Shown: positions 26,090-34,286 of the stretch, one piece after another
Layout of the letters: each line of letters opens with the position of its first letter
Numbering within the stretch: position 1 is the first letter of the stretch
Assembly: GCF_013359905.1 (NCBI RefSeq)
Contig: NZ_JABMCC010000111.1
Coordinates: 248,001-312,000, forward strand
Origin: Paenibacillus taichungensis
GTDB lineage: Bacteria; Bacillota; Bacilli; Paenibacillales; Paenibacillaceae
DNA: 64,000 nucleotides
Direction: 5' to 3'
Notes under the pieces: generated by a model
Database searches by the model: none
Seen by the model: the letters and a program-made list of their open reading frames with translations, nothing else
Told to the model about the DNA's origin: nothing
Made by a program: the position numbers and the translations under genes

Positions 26090-26422
26090 TTAATCTCCAC
26101 CGCCGCCGCTGTCGCCACCACCACTATCTCCACCACTGTCGTTGCTGCTTCCGCTATCATTGCTGTGATGATGATTAGATTCCGAAAAAGAATCACCATC
26201 ATGATGCTTATGATCGTGTGTGTGTTTGGAATGTTGAGTATTGGAGTCATCATTGGTGGTAATGACCGGGTACGCCGGAGATGAGTCGGTGTAACCGTTG
26301 TTACGCCGCACACGATGTCTGCCTTTTTTGGCAGAATGTCGTTTGGGTTCGTCGCGAACAATGAGCCAGATGACCACGATAAGGAAGAGGAGCACAAACC
26401 CGATCTCAACTAGCCAATCCAT
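26090..26422 (-). CDS. Single-pass membrane protein with His/Ser/Gly-rich tail
   Basis: A 110-residue protein: one membrane helix at about 5-23 (VEIGFVLLFLIVVIWLIV), a basic stretch (KRHSAKKGRHRVRR), then a tail with a His-rich segment (HSKHTHDHKHHD) and Ser/Asp/Gly repeats ending in GGGDSGGGGD. No family function is known to me; the His cluster could bind metal. AAAGGATTG lies about 12 bases before the ATG. It shares the bidirectional terminator with the crystallin-like gene. Confidence 0.6.
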   Translation of the reverse strand: MDWLVEIGFVLLFLIVVIWLIVRDEPKRHSAKKGRHRVRRNNGYTDSSPAYPVITTNDDSNTQHSKHTHDHKHHDGDSFSESNHHHSNDSGSSNDSGGDSGGGDSGGGGD

Positions 26423-26577
26423 AGGTGAATCAATCCTTTCTATCTATCTCTGCAGTATCTCTATAAGTGGAACGAATGATTTTACAATGAATCATTGTAT
26501 GTTCAGAATCAAGTTTTATTTTATCGTAACACTGACCTGAATCCCATCCATTCTTCCTGATTCAGGAAAATAAGGGG

Positions 26578-26627
26578 TTGACGGGAATAGGAAGTGGTCT
26601 ATATACTGTGTATAATGATATATACAG
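26578..26627 (+). promoter_or_regulatory. Promoter with overlapping palindromic operator (YtrA-type)
   Basis: TTGACG (26578-26583), 18-bp spacer, TATACT (26602-26607). An imperfect palindrome CTGTGTATA-ATGA-TATATACAG (26606-26627) overlaps the -10 end and the start site. It is the natural target for the GntR/YtrA regulator encoded two genes downstream, giving autoregulation. Confidence 0.6.
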
Positions 26628-26652
26628 TGGATACAGTGAGCAAGGAGTTCCA

Positions 26653-27393
26653 ATGACAGATGGAAAGGCAGGCAATGATATGAGCGCATGGAAGCAGGCG
26701 TGGTGGTTGACCCGCAGTGAGATGAAAAAGGATAAGCTCCAATGGCTGTGGACTGCAATTTTTATGATATACACGGGTGGCATGAGTGGTGTGATGTTAT
26801 TAGGACAACAGAAGACCGATTTCATTAATCCTGTTGTAGATACTTTCTTTTTGATCATGGTGCCATTTCAGGGATTCGTGTTCAGCAGACGATCTTTCCG
26901 TTACATACAGGAGGATTCCTATACACAGATGTTGGCCTACTATCGCAGACTTCCTATTCCAAACGAGACAGTGATGTGGTCGAGACTTCAGCAGTCTCTG
27001 ATGGCGTTTACGTATAATGGTATCTTTTTCTATGGATCACTGTACGTTGTCGGGCTGCAAGAGGAAGGGTTCCGGTGGGATCAGTACCTGGCCTTTGGTA
27101 TAACTTGTACAGGTTACGGACTTCTCATGACAGGTTTATATATTTACGGAGAGTTTTTGCACAGTGGTAAAAAATATTTGCTTCTCAGTTCGCTGTTCTT
27201 GCCGCTTACAATCATCATATCCTTGCTGATTCGAACGTCGGGCCGTTACGGTTTTTCGATTGTAATTGATATGAGTAAATCATGGGGGCTGCTCTCCCCG
27301 ATTATGTGGGTGGCTTTGGTGGCTGGCATAGCAGGATTATGGCTTTTCAGTCGGTTGACGCTGAAGAAACTTTCCACTCGGGATTTGAGTTAA
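26653..27393 (+). CDS. Membrane protein, probable ABC-transporter permease
   Basis: A 246-residue protein with about six membrane helices and no soluble domain. It lacks a strong family signature, but its place in front of a GntR regulator and an ABC ATPase, the arrangement of ytr-type operons, makes it the likely membrane partner of the ATPase at 27891. Possible substrates are unknown. AAGGAG sits seven bases before ATG 26653. A frame extension further upstream runs through the promoter and is not used. Confidence 0.7.
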   Translation: MTDGKAGNDMSAWKQAWWLTRSEMKKDKLQWLWTAIFMIYTGGMSGVMLLGQQKTDFINPVVDTFFLIMVPFQGFVFSRRSFRYIQEDSYTQMLAYYRRLPIPNETVMWSRLQQSLMAFTYNGIFFYGSLYVVGLQEEGFRWDQYLAFGITCTGYGLLMTGLYIYGEFLHSGKKYLLLSSLFLPLTIIISLLIRTSGRYGFSIVIDMSKSWGLLSPIMWVALVAGIAGLWLFSRLTLKKLSTRDLS

Positions 27394-27476
27394 CGGTATG
27401 AGGGATGAACGCAAAAATGAATATAGGATGAAACCGGCACGAACAGGTAACAGACTGGAGTGTACCGGAGGGCGAG

Positions 27477-27875
27477 GTGCAAGTTGTGAAAATACCCATT
27501 CAAATTAATGAAAATAGCGCTGAACCTTTATACCACCAAATTGAAAATCAGTTAAGATCGTTAATTGTTACGGGTCAGTTGGGGGAGGGAACACATTTGC
27601 CGTCCATTCGCGAATTCGCCGGATCACTGAATTGCAGTGTTATAACGGTTAGACGGGTCTATCAGGATCTGGAGAATGAAGGTCTGCTTCGTACGAAGCA
27701 GGGGACAGGTACATTTGTGGCCCAGGTAGAAGCTGGCGACAGAGAAAATTATCGATTGAAGGCCGCGCAGGAAGCAATGCAGGCAGCGGTGCAGTCCGGA
27801 AAATCGGTAGGATGTACGGAAGAAGAACTGGAGAGTCTGTTCCGGGAAGTCCTGAGGGCTGTTTACTCGAATTGA
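27477..27875 (+). CDS. GntR-family regulator, YtrA subfamily
   Basis: A 132-residue short GntR protein: winged helix PLYHQIENQLRSLIVTGQL, LPSIREFAGSL and VITVRRVYQDLENEGLL, with the KQGTGTFVA wing, followed by a short helical dimerisation tail instead of a large effector domain. This is the YtrA layout, which in Bacillus responds to wall-active antibiotics and controls ABC exporters. The start is GTG 27477 (GGAGG five bases before) or GTG 27486 (AGGTG six bases before). It probably represses the promoter at 26578. Confidence 0.88.
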   Translation: MQVVKIPIQINENSAEPLYHQIENQLRSLIVTGQLGEGTHLPSIREFAGSLNCSVITVRRVYQDLENEGLLRTKQGTGTFVAQVEAGDRENYRLKAAQEAMQAAVQSGKSVGCTEEELESLFREVLRAVYSN

Positions 27876-27890
27876 GGGAGTGATTCATAC

Positions 27891-28787
27891 ATGGAACCCA
27901 TCGCAGTTCAGTTGAGCGGCGTATCCAAAATGCGAAAACGCAGAGTTATTGGCCCGATCGATCTGACCATCCCGGAAGGGTATGTAGTTGCTATTCTCGG
28001 TCATAACGGTTCAGGTAAAAGCACACTTCTTAACATGTTACAACAAGTGGTACTGCCTGATGCAGGGCAGATTATATGGTTTGGGAAGGAACATGAGGGG
28101 CCTCTTCCCATTGAACTGAGACAACAGATCGGTTTTGTCGCTGACAACGCTGGGCTCGAAGAGAACCGGATTACTGCACAGGAAGCAGCTGATTTTCGGG
28201 CCTACTGGTACCCGCGTTGGGATATGAAGTTGTTCAACCAACTGATTCACGATATGGAAGTACCTGTTGATGTGAAGCTGAACAAGATGTCCAAGGGAGA
28301 ACGACGGAAATTCGAAATCGCTGCTGCAATCGCAGCTCGCCCAAGACTATTGCTTTTGGATGAGCCTTCATCAGGACTGGACCCCTTTGCCTGGAAAGTG
28401 ATGGTCGAGCAGTTCCGTACTTTCATGACTGAGGGCGACACCACGATTCTGATTGCCACACATATTGCGGATGAAGTCAAAAGGCTCGCAGATTACATCG
28501 TATTGATGCACCGTGGTCAGTCCCTGGGGATGGCCGAGAAAGATATGGTGCTCGATCAGTGGAAAGAAATCTGGTACGAAGGAGATTTACGACCAGAGAG
28601 TATCCCTGGGGTTGTGGAATCTTCTTCTGAAGAGAGAGGACTGGTTCGCATCATAACAACCCGGGTCAGCGAAGCGCAGGAAAGGCTGGAGCTGGCAAAT
28701 AACCGGGTATTGAAGATCCGTAACTTGGAATTGGATGAAGTCTTGGCATTCTGGATTGCTGGGTACGCACCCGTACAGTGGAAATAA
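27891..28787 (+). CDS. ABC transporter ATP-binding protein
   Basis: A 298-residue ATPase. Walker A is GHNGSGKS (37-44), the signature is MSKGERRKFEI, Walker B is LLLLDEPSSGLD, and ATHIADE holds the switch His. The C-terminal 70 residues form a small extra domain. The signature LSGGQ is replaced by MSKGE, as in many drug and bacitracin-type exporters. Pairs most likely with the membrane protein at 26653. It begins 15 bases after the regulator gene. Confidence 0.9.
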   Translation: MEPIAVQLSGVSKMRKRRVIGPIDLTIPEGYVVAILGHNGSGKSTLLNMLQQVVLPDAGQIIWFGKEHEGPLPIELRQQIGFVADNAGLEENRITAQEAADFRAYWYPRWDMKLFNQLIHDMEVPVDVKLNKMSKGERRKFEIAAAIAARPRLLLLDEPSSGLDPFAWKVMVEQFRTFMTEGDTTILIATHIADEVKRLADYIVLMHRGQSLGMAEKDMVLDQWKEIWYEGDLRPESIPGVVESSSEERGLVRIITTRVSEAQERLELANNRVLKIRNLELDEVLAFWIAGYAPVQWK

Positions 28788-28804
28788 CCGAAGGGAGACG
28801 ATAA

Positions 28805-29710
28805 ATGATGAACCGATTGGAATTGAAGCAGGTAGTTAAGCAATACGCAGACAAAACGGCAGTTAATGGTGTGACGCTTAATGTGAAAGAAGGGGAGATT
28901 TACGGTCTGCTCGGAGCCAACGGTGCTGGTAAAACAACAACGATGCGTATGGTGCTTGGGCTGATCCACCCGGATGGCGGAAATATCCAGTACAACGGCA
29001 AACCTTATAGCACAGAATTGCAGCAGATTATGGGATATCTTCCGGAAGAGCGCGGTTTGTACCCAAAGGTAAAGGTTAGTGAACAGATCAACTATCTGGC
29101 CCGTCTGCGCGGCATGAATGGAAAGGATGCGGATCAGAGCCTGAAGTATTGGTTGGACCGATTCGAAGTGCCGGAGTATTACGACAAAAAGATTGAGGAA
29201 CTATCCAAAGGGAATCAGCAAAAGATGGGCTTTATTGCCGCAGTGGTGCACAGACCGCAAATTCTCATTTTGGATGAAGCCTTTAGCGGACTCGATCCGG
29301 TCAACGTGGAATTGCTGAAATCCACGGTGAAGGAGTTGCGTGACGAAGGCACAGCCATTTTGTTCTCGACACACCGTATGGAGCACGTTGAAGAATTATG
29401 TCGTCAGATAACAATTCTGCATCGCTCCAATACCGTTGTGCAAGGAGAGATTAAAGAGATCAAGAGCCGTTATCCACGTGAGCATGTATTCCTGAGCACC
29501 ACAGGTAATGTGGGCGGTCTGGAACAGTTGCCGGGTGTGAAAAAGGTAGAGCAAAATGAGCGTGGATACCTGATCCATATTGGTCAGATGGAAGCAGCTC
29601 AGGAAATTCTGAGAGCAGCCATGGCTCAGACGACCGTTGAACATTTTGAAATCAAGGAACCAACGCTTAACCAAATCTTTATTCGTGAGGTAGGTGAGTC
29701 GAATGAATAA
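28805..29710 (+). CDS. ABC transporter ATP-binding protein (NatA-like)
   Basis: A 301-residue ATPase of the NatA/DUF4162 type. Walker A is GANGAGKT (37-44), the signature is LSKGNQQKMGF, Walker B is ILILDEAFSGLD (Ala instead of the usual Pro after Glu), the switch is FSTHRMEH, and a C-terminal regulatory domain spans about 230-301. It overlaps the permease gene that follows, which is NatB-like, so the two form one exporter. GGGAG precedes tandem ATGs at 28805/28808. Confidence 0.9.
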   Translation: MMNRLELKQVVKQYADKTAVNGVTLNVKEGEIYGLLGANGAGKTTTMRMVLGLIHPDGGNIQYNGKPYSTELQQIMGYLPEERGLYPKVKVSEQINYLARLRGMNGKDADQSLKYWLDRFEVPEYYDKKIEELSKGNQQKMGFIAAVVHRPQILILDEAFSGLDPVNVELLKSTVKELRDEGTAILFSTHRMEHVEELCRQITILHRSNTVVQGEIKEIKSRYPREHVFLSTTGNVGGLEQLPGVKKVEQNERGYLIHIGQMEAAQEILRAAMAQTTVEHFEIKEPTLNQIFIREVGESNE

Positions 29711-30998
29711 AATGGGGACAATTATCGGATTTACGTTCAAAAACAAAGTAAAAACGAAGTCTTTCATGGTAACGACTATTGTACTTGCACTTTTAATTAC
29801 GATTGGACTCAATATTCCATATTTCATTACCTTATTTAATGGTGGTCCCATCGGTGGAGGCTCGAGCACGAATCCGGTGAATATCGGTCTGCTGAGTACG
29901 GGACAAACGGAGGTAGCCGAGAAGCTGGAGACATACTCCTCCGCACAAGGCAGCCAGACGTATCGTTTTGTTAACGACGCGAGTAAAGATGAAGCGGCCC
30001 TCAAAGCCGATGTGGAGTCGGAGGTTTTGGATGGGTACTTGAAGTTTGAACCTGTTGCTGGGCAAGATTTCCCACAGCCGGTCTTATATTCAAGCGATGA
30101 TATCTCCCCGCAGGTTATAGCACCAATTGAAGCTGCGCTGCAAATTGTGAAGCTGGATGTGGTGGTGAAGGATACACTCACGACGGAACAAAAACAGCTC
30201 ATCAGTACGCCAGTAAAACTGACAGAGCAAAGCCTGGATTCTGGCCAAAGCGGAGCTGCTGCGGAGTCGGAAGGTACCATGAGTGGCATCAACTACATTG
30301 TGGTATACCTGCTGATTATCCTGTTGTTCACATCAACGATGATGACAGGTAATATGATTGCTTCCGAGATTACGGCCGAGAAGAGCTCTCGTATCATGGA
30401 GATTTTGATTACGAGTGTATCTCCGCTCAGTCAGATGTTTGGTAAAATTATCGGTATTTTCATGGTAGGTCTATTGCAAATCGGTATCTTTGGTGCAGTA
30501 GTTGCTGGTAATATGCTGTTACCGCATAACCGCGATGTATTGAGCGATTTCAATATGAATCTGAGTGATGTGAACGTCGCAGTCATTGTATATGGACTCA
30601 TCTTCTACATTCTGGGTTACTTCCTGTATGCGGTGATGTTCGCGGCCATTGGTTCCATGGTGAGTCGGACAGAAGAACTGGGTCAGGCCGTGCTGCCGAT
30701 TACGATGTTGTCCCTGGTTTCCTTCTATATTGCGATCTTCAGTATTGCTACACCGAACATCTTGTTGTTGAAAGTAGCAAGCTTCATTCCGTTCACATCG
30801 CCAACGGCAATTCTGGTACGGATTGGGGCAGGCGTTGCACCAACCTGGCAGATCTGGACGTCCCTGGCCATTCTCGTTGTATCGATTATGATCTTCGGCT
30901 GGCTGGCAGCGAAAATCTATCGTACAGGTGTGCTGATGTATGGTAAACGCCCAACGTTTAAGGAATTGTTCAAAGCGATGAAGGCTTATAAGATCTGA
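29703..30998 (+). CDS. ABC-2-type permease (NatB-like)
   Basis: A 431-residue permease: a first membrane helix near 18-40 (MVTTIVLALLITIGLNI), a large extracytoplasmic domain (about 45-185) and five more helices in the C-terminal half with the ABC-2 block TAEKSSRIMEILITSVSP. NatAB in Bacillus exports sodium; this pair may do so or export a drug. ATG 29703 lies within the end of the upstream ATPase gene; a GTG at 29694 would also be in frame. End of the operon. Confidence 0.88.
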   Translation: MNKMGTIIGFTFKNKVKTKSFMVTTIVLALLITIGLNIPYFITLFNGGPIGGGSSTNPVNIGLLSTGQTEVAEKLETYSSAQGSQTYRFVNDASKDEAALKADVESEVLDGYLKFEPVAGQDFPQPVLYSSDDISPQVIAPIEAALQIVKLDVVVKDTLTTEQKQLISTPVKLTEQSLDSGQSGAAAESEGTMSGINYIVVYLLIILLFTSTMMTGNMIASEITAEKSSRIMEILITSVSPLSQMFGKIIGIFMVGLLQIGIFGAVVAGNMLLPHNRDVLSDFNMNLSDVNVAVIVYGLIFYILGYFLYAVMFAAIGSMVSRTEELGQAVLPITMLSLVSFYIAIFSIATPNILLLKVASFIPFTSPTAILVRIGAGVAPTWQIWTSLAILVVSIMIFGWLAAKIYRTGVLMYGKRPTFKELFKAMKAYKI

Positions 30999-31113
30999 TC
31001 CAATTGAATAGGCAGGTGCTGCACTCAAGAAAGTCGGTGTGGCACCCATCTCTAACTTCTCTTCTAGTGAACATATCTTTTCATTATTTCATTCTTAAAG
31101 GAGAATACATAAT

Positions 31114-32334
31114 ATGAAAAACTGGAAACGCATGCTCTTGTCTCTAACTATTTCGGTTGGTTTGCTCGCATCCGCAGTACCGGCTATGGCCTCTCCGCAA
31201 GAGACATCGGTAAAGGTGAATGACGAAACGGTTGAATACACGGTGGGTGCACCGATTAACAATAAAGGAACAACACTTGTGCCGCTGCGCTCCACGCTGG
31301 ACGCGATGGACGTGAAGCTGACGACAGCAACAGATGATACAATTACAGCCGTCGTTAACGGCAAAACGATTACTTTGAAAAGTAAGCTTACTCGAATTCA
31401 TGGCATAACCTATGCGCCGATTCGCATTGTCGGGGATGCCGCTGGTTATGAAGTTCGCTGGGATGCTGCTACACGCACAGTGCTGCTGGTTTCCAAAGGT
31501 GGCGAAACAGAAACTGTTCAAACCGGTGGACGTGGCTTCATGTGGGAAGTCGAAAGCAACGGTAACACTGTGTACCTGGTAGGTTCTATGCATATTGCAG
31601 ATGAAAGCTTTTATCCATTGCGTAAGGAGTTTGAAGAAGCCTTTGCCGAGGCGGATTACCTAGGCGTAGAGATCGATATCAGCAAAGCGGCTGAAGAAGC
31701 GCAGCAGAAGATTGTTCTGGATCTGGGCTCGTATCAGGATGGCACAACACTGAAAGATCACATTTCCAGCGAGACGTATACTCAACTGGGCAATATTTTG
31801 AAGCAAAGTGGATTGGAGCCGAATGCACTGGATACCTTTAAGCCTTGGGTAGTAGAGAGCACGTTAGCCAGTCTGAAGTCTATGAAAGCGGGCTATGAAG
31901 CTTCTGCGGGGGTTGATCTGTACTTCATACAGAAGGCAATCGAGCGCAAACTTCCGGTGATCGAGTTGGAGTCCTATGAATCTCAATTGGGAATGTTCAA
32001 TGACTTCTCTAAGGAGCTGCAAGAGAAAACATTGAAAGCGACTTTGGACAATTTCGATGTGTTGGATGACAGCGTGAATCAAATGGCCGAAATGTGGAAG
32101 ACAGGGAATGACGAACAACTGCTGGAGCTGACGAACAGCTTCTCTGATGATGAAGAATACAACAAAGCAATGCTGATCGACCGTAATGTTGGAATGGCTG
32201 ATAAGATCGATGGTTACCTGAAAAACGGCAAGGGTGAAGAGTACTTCATCGTGGTTGGTGCAGCGCACTACTTGGGCGATCATGGGATCGTGAAGTTGCT
32301 GAAAGATAAAGGATATACGGTGATACGAAAATAA
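31114..32334 (+). CDS. TraB/GumN-family protein with stalk domain
   Basis: A 406-residue secreted protein. The signal peptide ends near AMASPQ, and the copper amine oxidase N-terminal-like stalk domain occupies about 30-128 (TTLVPLRSTLDAMDV, TYAPIRIVGDAAGYEVRWD). The TraB/GumN domain covers about 143-406 with its GSMHIADESFYPL start and VVGAAHYLGDHGI end, whose histidines are the conserved putative metal or catalytic residues. TIKI-type relatives are metalloproteases. The stalk presumably tethers it to the wall. AAAGGAG precedes the ATG. Single gene. Confidence 0.85.
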   Translation: MKNWKRMLLSLTISVGLLASAVPAMASPQETSVKVNDETVEYTVGAPINNKGTTLVPLRSTLDAMDVKLTTATDDTITAVVNGKTITLKSKLTRIHGITYAPIRIVGDAAGYEVRWDAATRTVLLVSKGGETETVQTGGRGFMWEVESNGNTVYLVGSMHIADESFYPLRKEFEEAFAEADYLGVEIDISKAAEEAQQKIVLDLGSYQDGTTLKDHISSETYTQLGNILKQSGLEPNALDTFKPWVVESTLASLKSMKAGYEASAGVDLYFIQKAIERKLPVIELESYESQLGMFNDFSKELQEKTLKATLDNFDVLDDSVNQMAEMWKTGNDEQLLELTNSFSDDEEYNKAMLIDRNVGMADKIDGYLKNGKGEEYFIVVGAAHYLGDHGIVKLLKDKGYTVIRK

Positions 32335-32410
32335 AAGAATCAAAGCCCTTTTATGGGAGCCTGGTATTCTTCCCACATGGTAGACAATAGTGAAAAAAGA
32401 GATCGTATAA

Positions 32411-32447
32411 AAATCCCCTCAAGCACTGGAAGCTTGAGGGGATTTTT
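32411..32447 (+). terminator. Strong rho-independent terminator
   Basis: AAATCCCCTCAAGC (32411-32424) and GCTTGAGGGGATTT (32432-32445) pair perfectly and run into T. Confidence 0.92.
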
Positions 32448-32598
32448 GTATGCCTGCGAAGAAGCAAGTAGTCATCCATACGTGAGTGAATGAAGGCTTG
32501 ATATTAATTAGGGTAAGAAATCCCCGTGCATTGATTTCCGTTTTTTTTTACTGGCAAATGTCGAATCAGGACTTTAGATTCAATCTCAGAGATATCTA

Positions 32599-32627
32599 TT
32601 TACAAATATTAGAAGAACAATTAAAAT
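32599..32627 (+). promoter_or_regulatory. Sigma-A promoter of the GH8 transcript
   Basis: TTTACA (32599-32604), 17-bp spacer, TAAAAT (32622-32627); the start site falls near 32634. Confidence 0.72.
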
Positions 32628-32630
32628 AAA

Positions 32631-32644
32631 TGTAAGCGTTTTAA
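32631..32644 (+). promoter_or_regulatory. cre-like site at the GH8 start point
   Basis: TGTAAGCGTTTTAA fits the CcpA consensus except at its end. It covers the predicted transcription start, which is a repressing position. Confidence 0.6.
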
Positions 32645-32667
32645 AAGTTAAAGCGCTTTAACTTTTA
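32642..32667. promoter_or_regulatory. LacI-type palindromic operator O1
   Basis: A 26-bp perfect palindrome, TAAAAGTTAAAGC and its complement, with the CG centre typical of LacI-family sites. It lies just downstream of the GH8 start point. Near-copies flank the ABC operon promoter at 41145 and 41071. Confidence 0.85.
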
Positions 32668-32680
32668 GGTGGAGGTGATT

Positions 32681-32803
32681 GTGTCTCACAAGTCCAATAA
32701 TGAATCATGGTTTCTCCATCAAGATGCTAAACTGAATTTTCGGCTTAAAGGTTATGTCATGGATCAAGACCCATTTGGATCTAAAAGGAGCGTAAATTTA
32801 TGA
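32681..32803 (+). CDS. Possible 40-residue leader peptide upstream of GH8
   Basis: A GTG-started frame of 40 codons. Its ribosome site GGAGGTGATT (32671-32680) is almost a perfect complement of the 16S tail, better than that of most genes here. The peptide begins MSHKSNNESWFLHQDAKL and ends DPFGSKRSVNL; it is charged, with no signal or membrane segment. The stop overlaps the GH8 start as ATGA, and the GH8 ribosome site lies inside it, so translation would be coupled. It is downstream of the operator and on the same transcript. Whether it is a functional peptide or only a translation-enhancing leader is unknown. Confidence 0.5.
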   Translation: MSHKSNNESWFLHQDAKLNFRLKGYVMDQDPFGSKRSVNL

Positions 32804-34029
32804 GAAAAAACAGGGGATTTTCGGTTAGCAGCAAGGCTGTTATGATGTGTTGTCTCGCTTTTCTTCTGATTCCAGCGGGCTTTGCTTTCGCAGCTCCAAA
32901 CAAGCCGTTCCCGCAGCACACGGCATATACCAGCGGCTCGATCAAGCCTAATCATGTTACGCAAAGTGCGATGGACAGCTCCGTGAAAGCGAAATGGGAC
33001 AGCTGGAAATCAGCTTATCTGAAAACGGCGGGCACGGGCAAATATTATGTGAAATATCAGTCCAACGGGGATACTGTATCTGAGGCACATGGGTACGGAA
33101 TGCTGGCAACGGTTCTAATGGCCGGTTATGACGGCAATGCACAGGCCTATTTCGACGGACTTTATCAATATTATAAAGCTCATCCGAGCGCCAACAATTC
33201 GAAACTGATGGCTTGGAAACAAAACAGCAGCTTCCAGAACATTGAAGGTGCTGACTCGGCCACGGATGGAGACATGGACATTGCTTATTCGCTCCTGCTT
33301 GCGGACAAGCAGTGGGGTAGCAGCGGCAGTATCAACTATCTTCAGGCCGGCAAGGACATCATCAATGCCATCATGCAAAGTGACGTGAATCAGTCCCAAT
33401 GGACGCTGCGTCTTGGCGATTGGGCAACGGACAACACCTTCAAAAATGCTACCCGTCCATCGGACTTTATGCTGAATCACTTGAAGGCGTTCCAGGCAGC
33501 AACGGGTGATGCCAAATGGGCGAACGTGATCGACAAAACCTATACCATTATCAACTCCTTATACAACGGGTACAGCTCATCAACCGGATTGCTTCCAGAC
33601 TTCGTCGTTCTGTCTGGCTCGACATACAAGCCTGCTTCAGCCAATTTTCTAGAAGGGGCGAACGATGGCAGCTACGATTACAACTCATGTCGTACGCCTT
33701 GGCGGATTGCAACGGATTACCTGATGACTGGTGACAGCCGGGCACTCAATCAGCTCAATCAAATGAATAGCTGGATCTCAGCCAAAGTAAGCGGTAACCC
33801 TAGCAACGTAAAGGATGGTTATAAACTCAACGGCACGGTTACAGGTTCTGGCGGCAGCGGGGCGTTCTATGCACCGTTTGGTGTCAGCGCTATGACCTCG
33901 TCCGTGAATCAAAACTGGCTGAATTCCGTCTGGACCAAAACGGTCAGCAGCTCGAATGAAGGCTATTATGAAGACAGCATCAAGCTGTTCTCCATGATCG
34001 TGATGTCCGGCAACTGGTGGACATACTAA
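32800..34029 (+). CDS. Secreted glycoside hydrolase family 8 endoglycanase (glucanase/chitosanase)
   Basis: A 409-residue exported enzyme. The signal peptide ends at about residue 31 (AFA/AP). The GH8 catalytic domain fills the rest: the general acid is E95 (TVSEAHGYGM), and the family signature ATDGDMDIAYSLLLA is at 154-168 with D156/D158 in the catalytic region. GH8 inverting enzymes cut beta-1,4-glucan, lichenan, xylan or chitosan. Overall similarity to Paenibacillus/Bacillus enzymes with joint glucanase and chitosanase action is my impression, but the substrate is not fixed. No carbohydrate-binding module. AAAAGGAG precedes the ATG. Regulated by O1 and a cre-like site. Confidence 0.9.
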   Translation: MRKNRGFSVSSKAVMMCCLAFLLIPAGFAFAAPNKPFPQHTAYTSGSIKPNHVTQSAMDSSVKAKWDSWKSAYLKTAGTGKYYVKYQSNGDTVSEAHGYGMLATVLMAGYDGNAQAYFDGLYQYYKAHPSANNSKLMAWKQNSSFQNIEGADSATDGDMDIAYSLLLADKQWGSSGSINYLQAGKDIINAIMQSDVNQSQWTLRLGDWATDNTFKNATRPSDFMLNHLKAFQAATGDAKWANVIDKTYTIINSLYNGYSSSTGLLPDFVVLSGSTYKPASANFLEGANDGSYDYNSCRTPWRIATDYLMTGDSRALNQLNQMNSWISAKVSGNPSNVKDGYKLNGTVTGSGGSGAFYAPFGVSAMTSSVNQNWLNSVWTKTVSSSNEGYYEDSIKLFSMIVMSGNWWTY

Positions 34030-34064
34030 GCAACTCATCATCCGTTGGTTGCTCATATGCAAGT

Positions 34065-34096
34065 AGGCAGGGAAATTAGCTCCCTGCCTGCTTTTT
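34065..34096 (+). terminator. Rho-independent terminator of GH8
   Basis: AGGCAGGGA (34065-34073) and TCCCTGCCT (34081-34089), then GCTTTTT. Confidence 0.9.
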
Positions 34097-34178
34097 AATA
34101 TGGATGGAGCTAGCTAGGAGAATGATTTAATGATTGATTTGAGCAAGCGTTGTAGATGGGCAAATGCCTAGAAACGAC

Positions 34179-34218
34179 AAACCGCCATACCTCAGGAAAT
34201 CCTGGGATATGGCGGTTT
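34179..34218 (-). terminator. Terminator of the leftward sugar operon
   Basis: AAACCGCCATA (34179-34189) and TATGGCGGTTT (34208-34218) with an inner CAGG/CCTG pair, just past the GH4 stop; usable in both directions. Confidence 0.75.
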
Positions 34219-34286
34219 CGTTTAATGTGAAATTACGTCGATAGGCGTTTTTCTAATGGTATCAGGACGAATGGATGATAGCCGAA

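Noticed and set aside
25987..26409. Leftward 140-residue frame overlapping the His/Gly tail protein
   Set aside because: It reads through the bidirectional terminator; the 110-residue frame has the membrane helix and a ribosome site.
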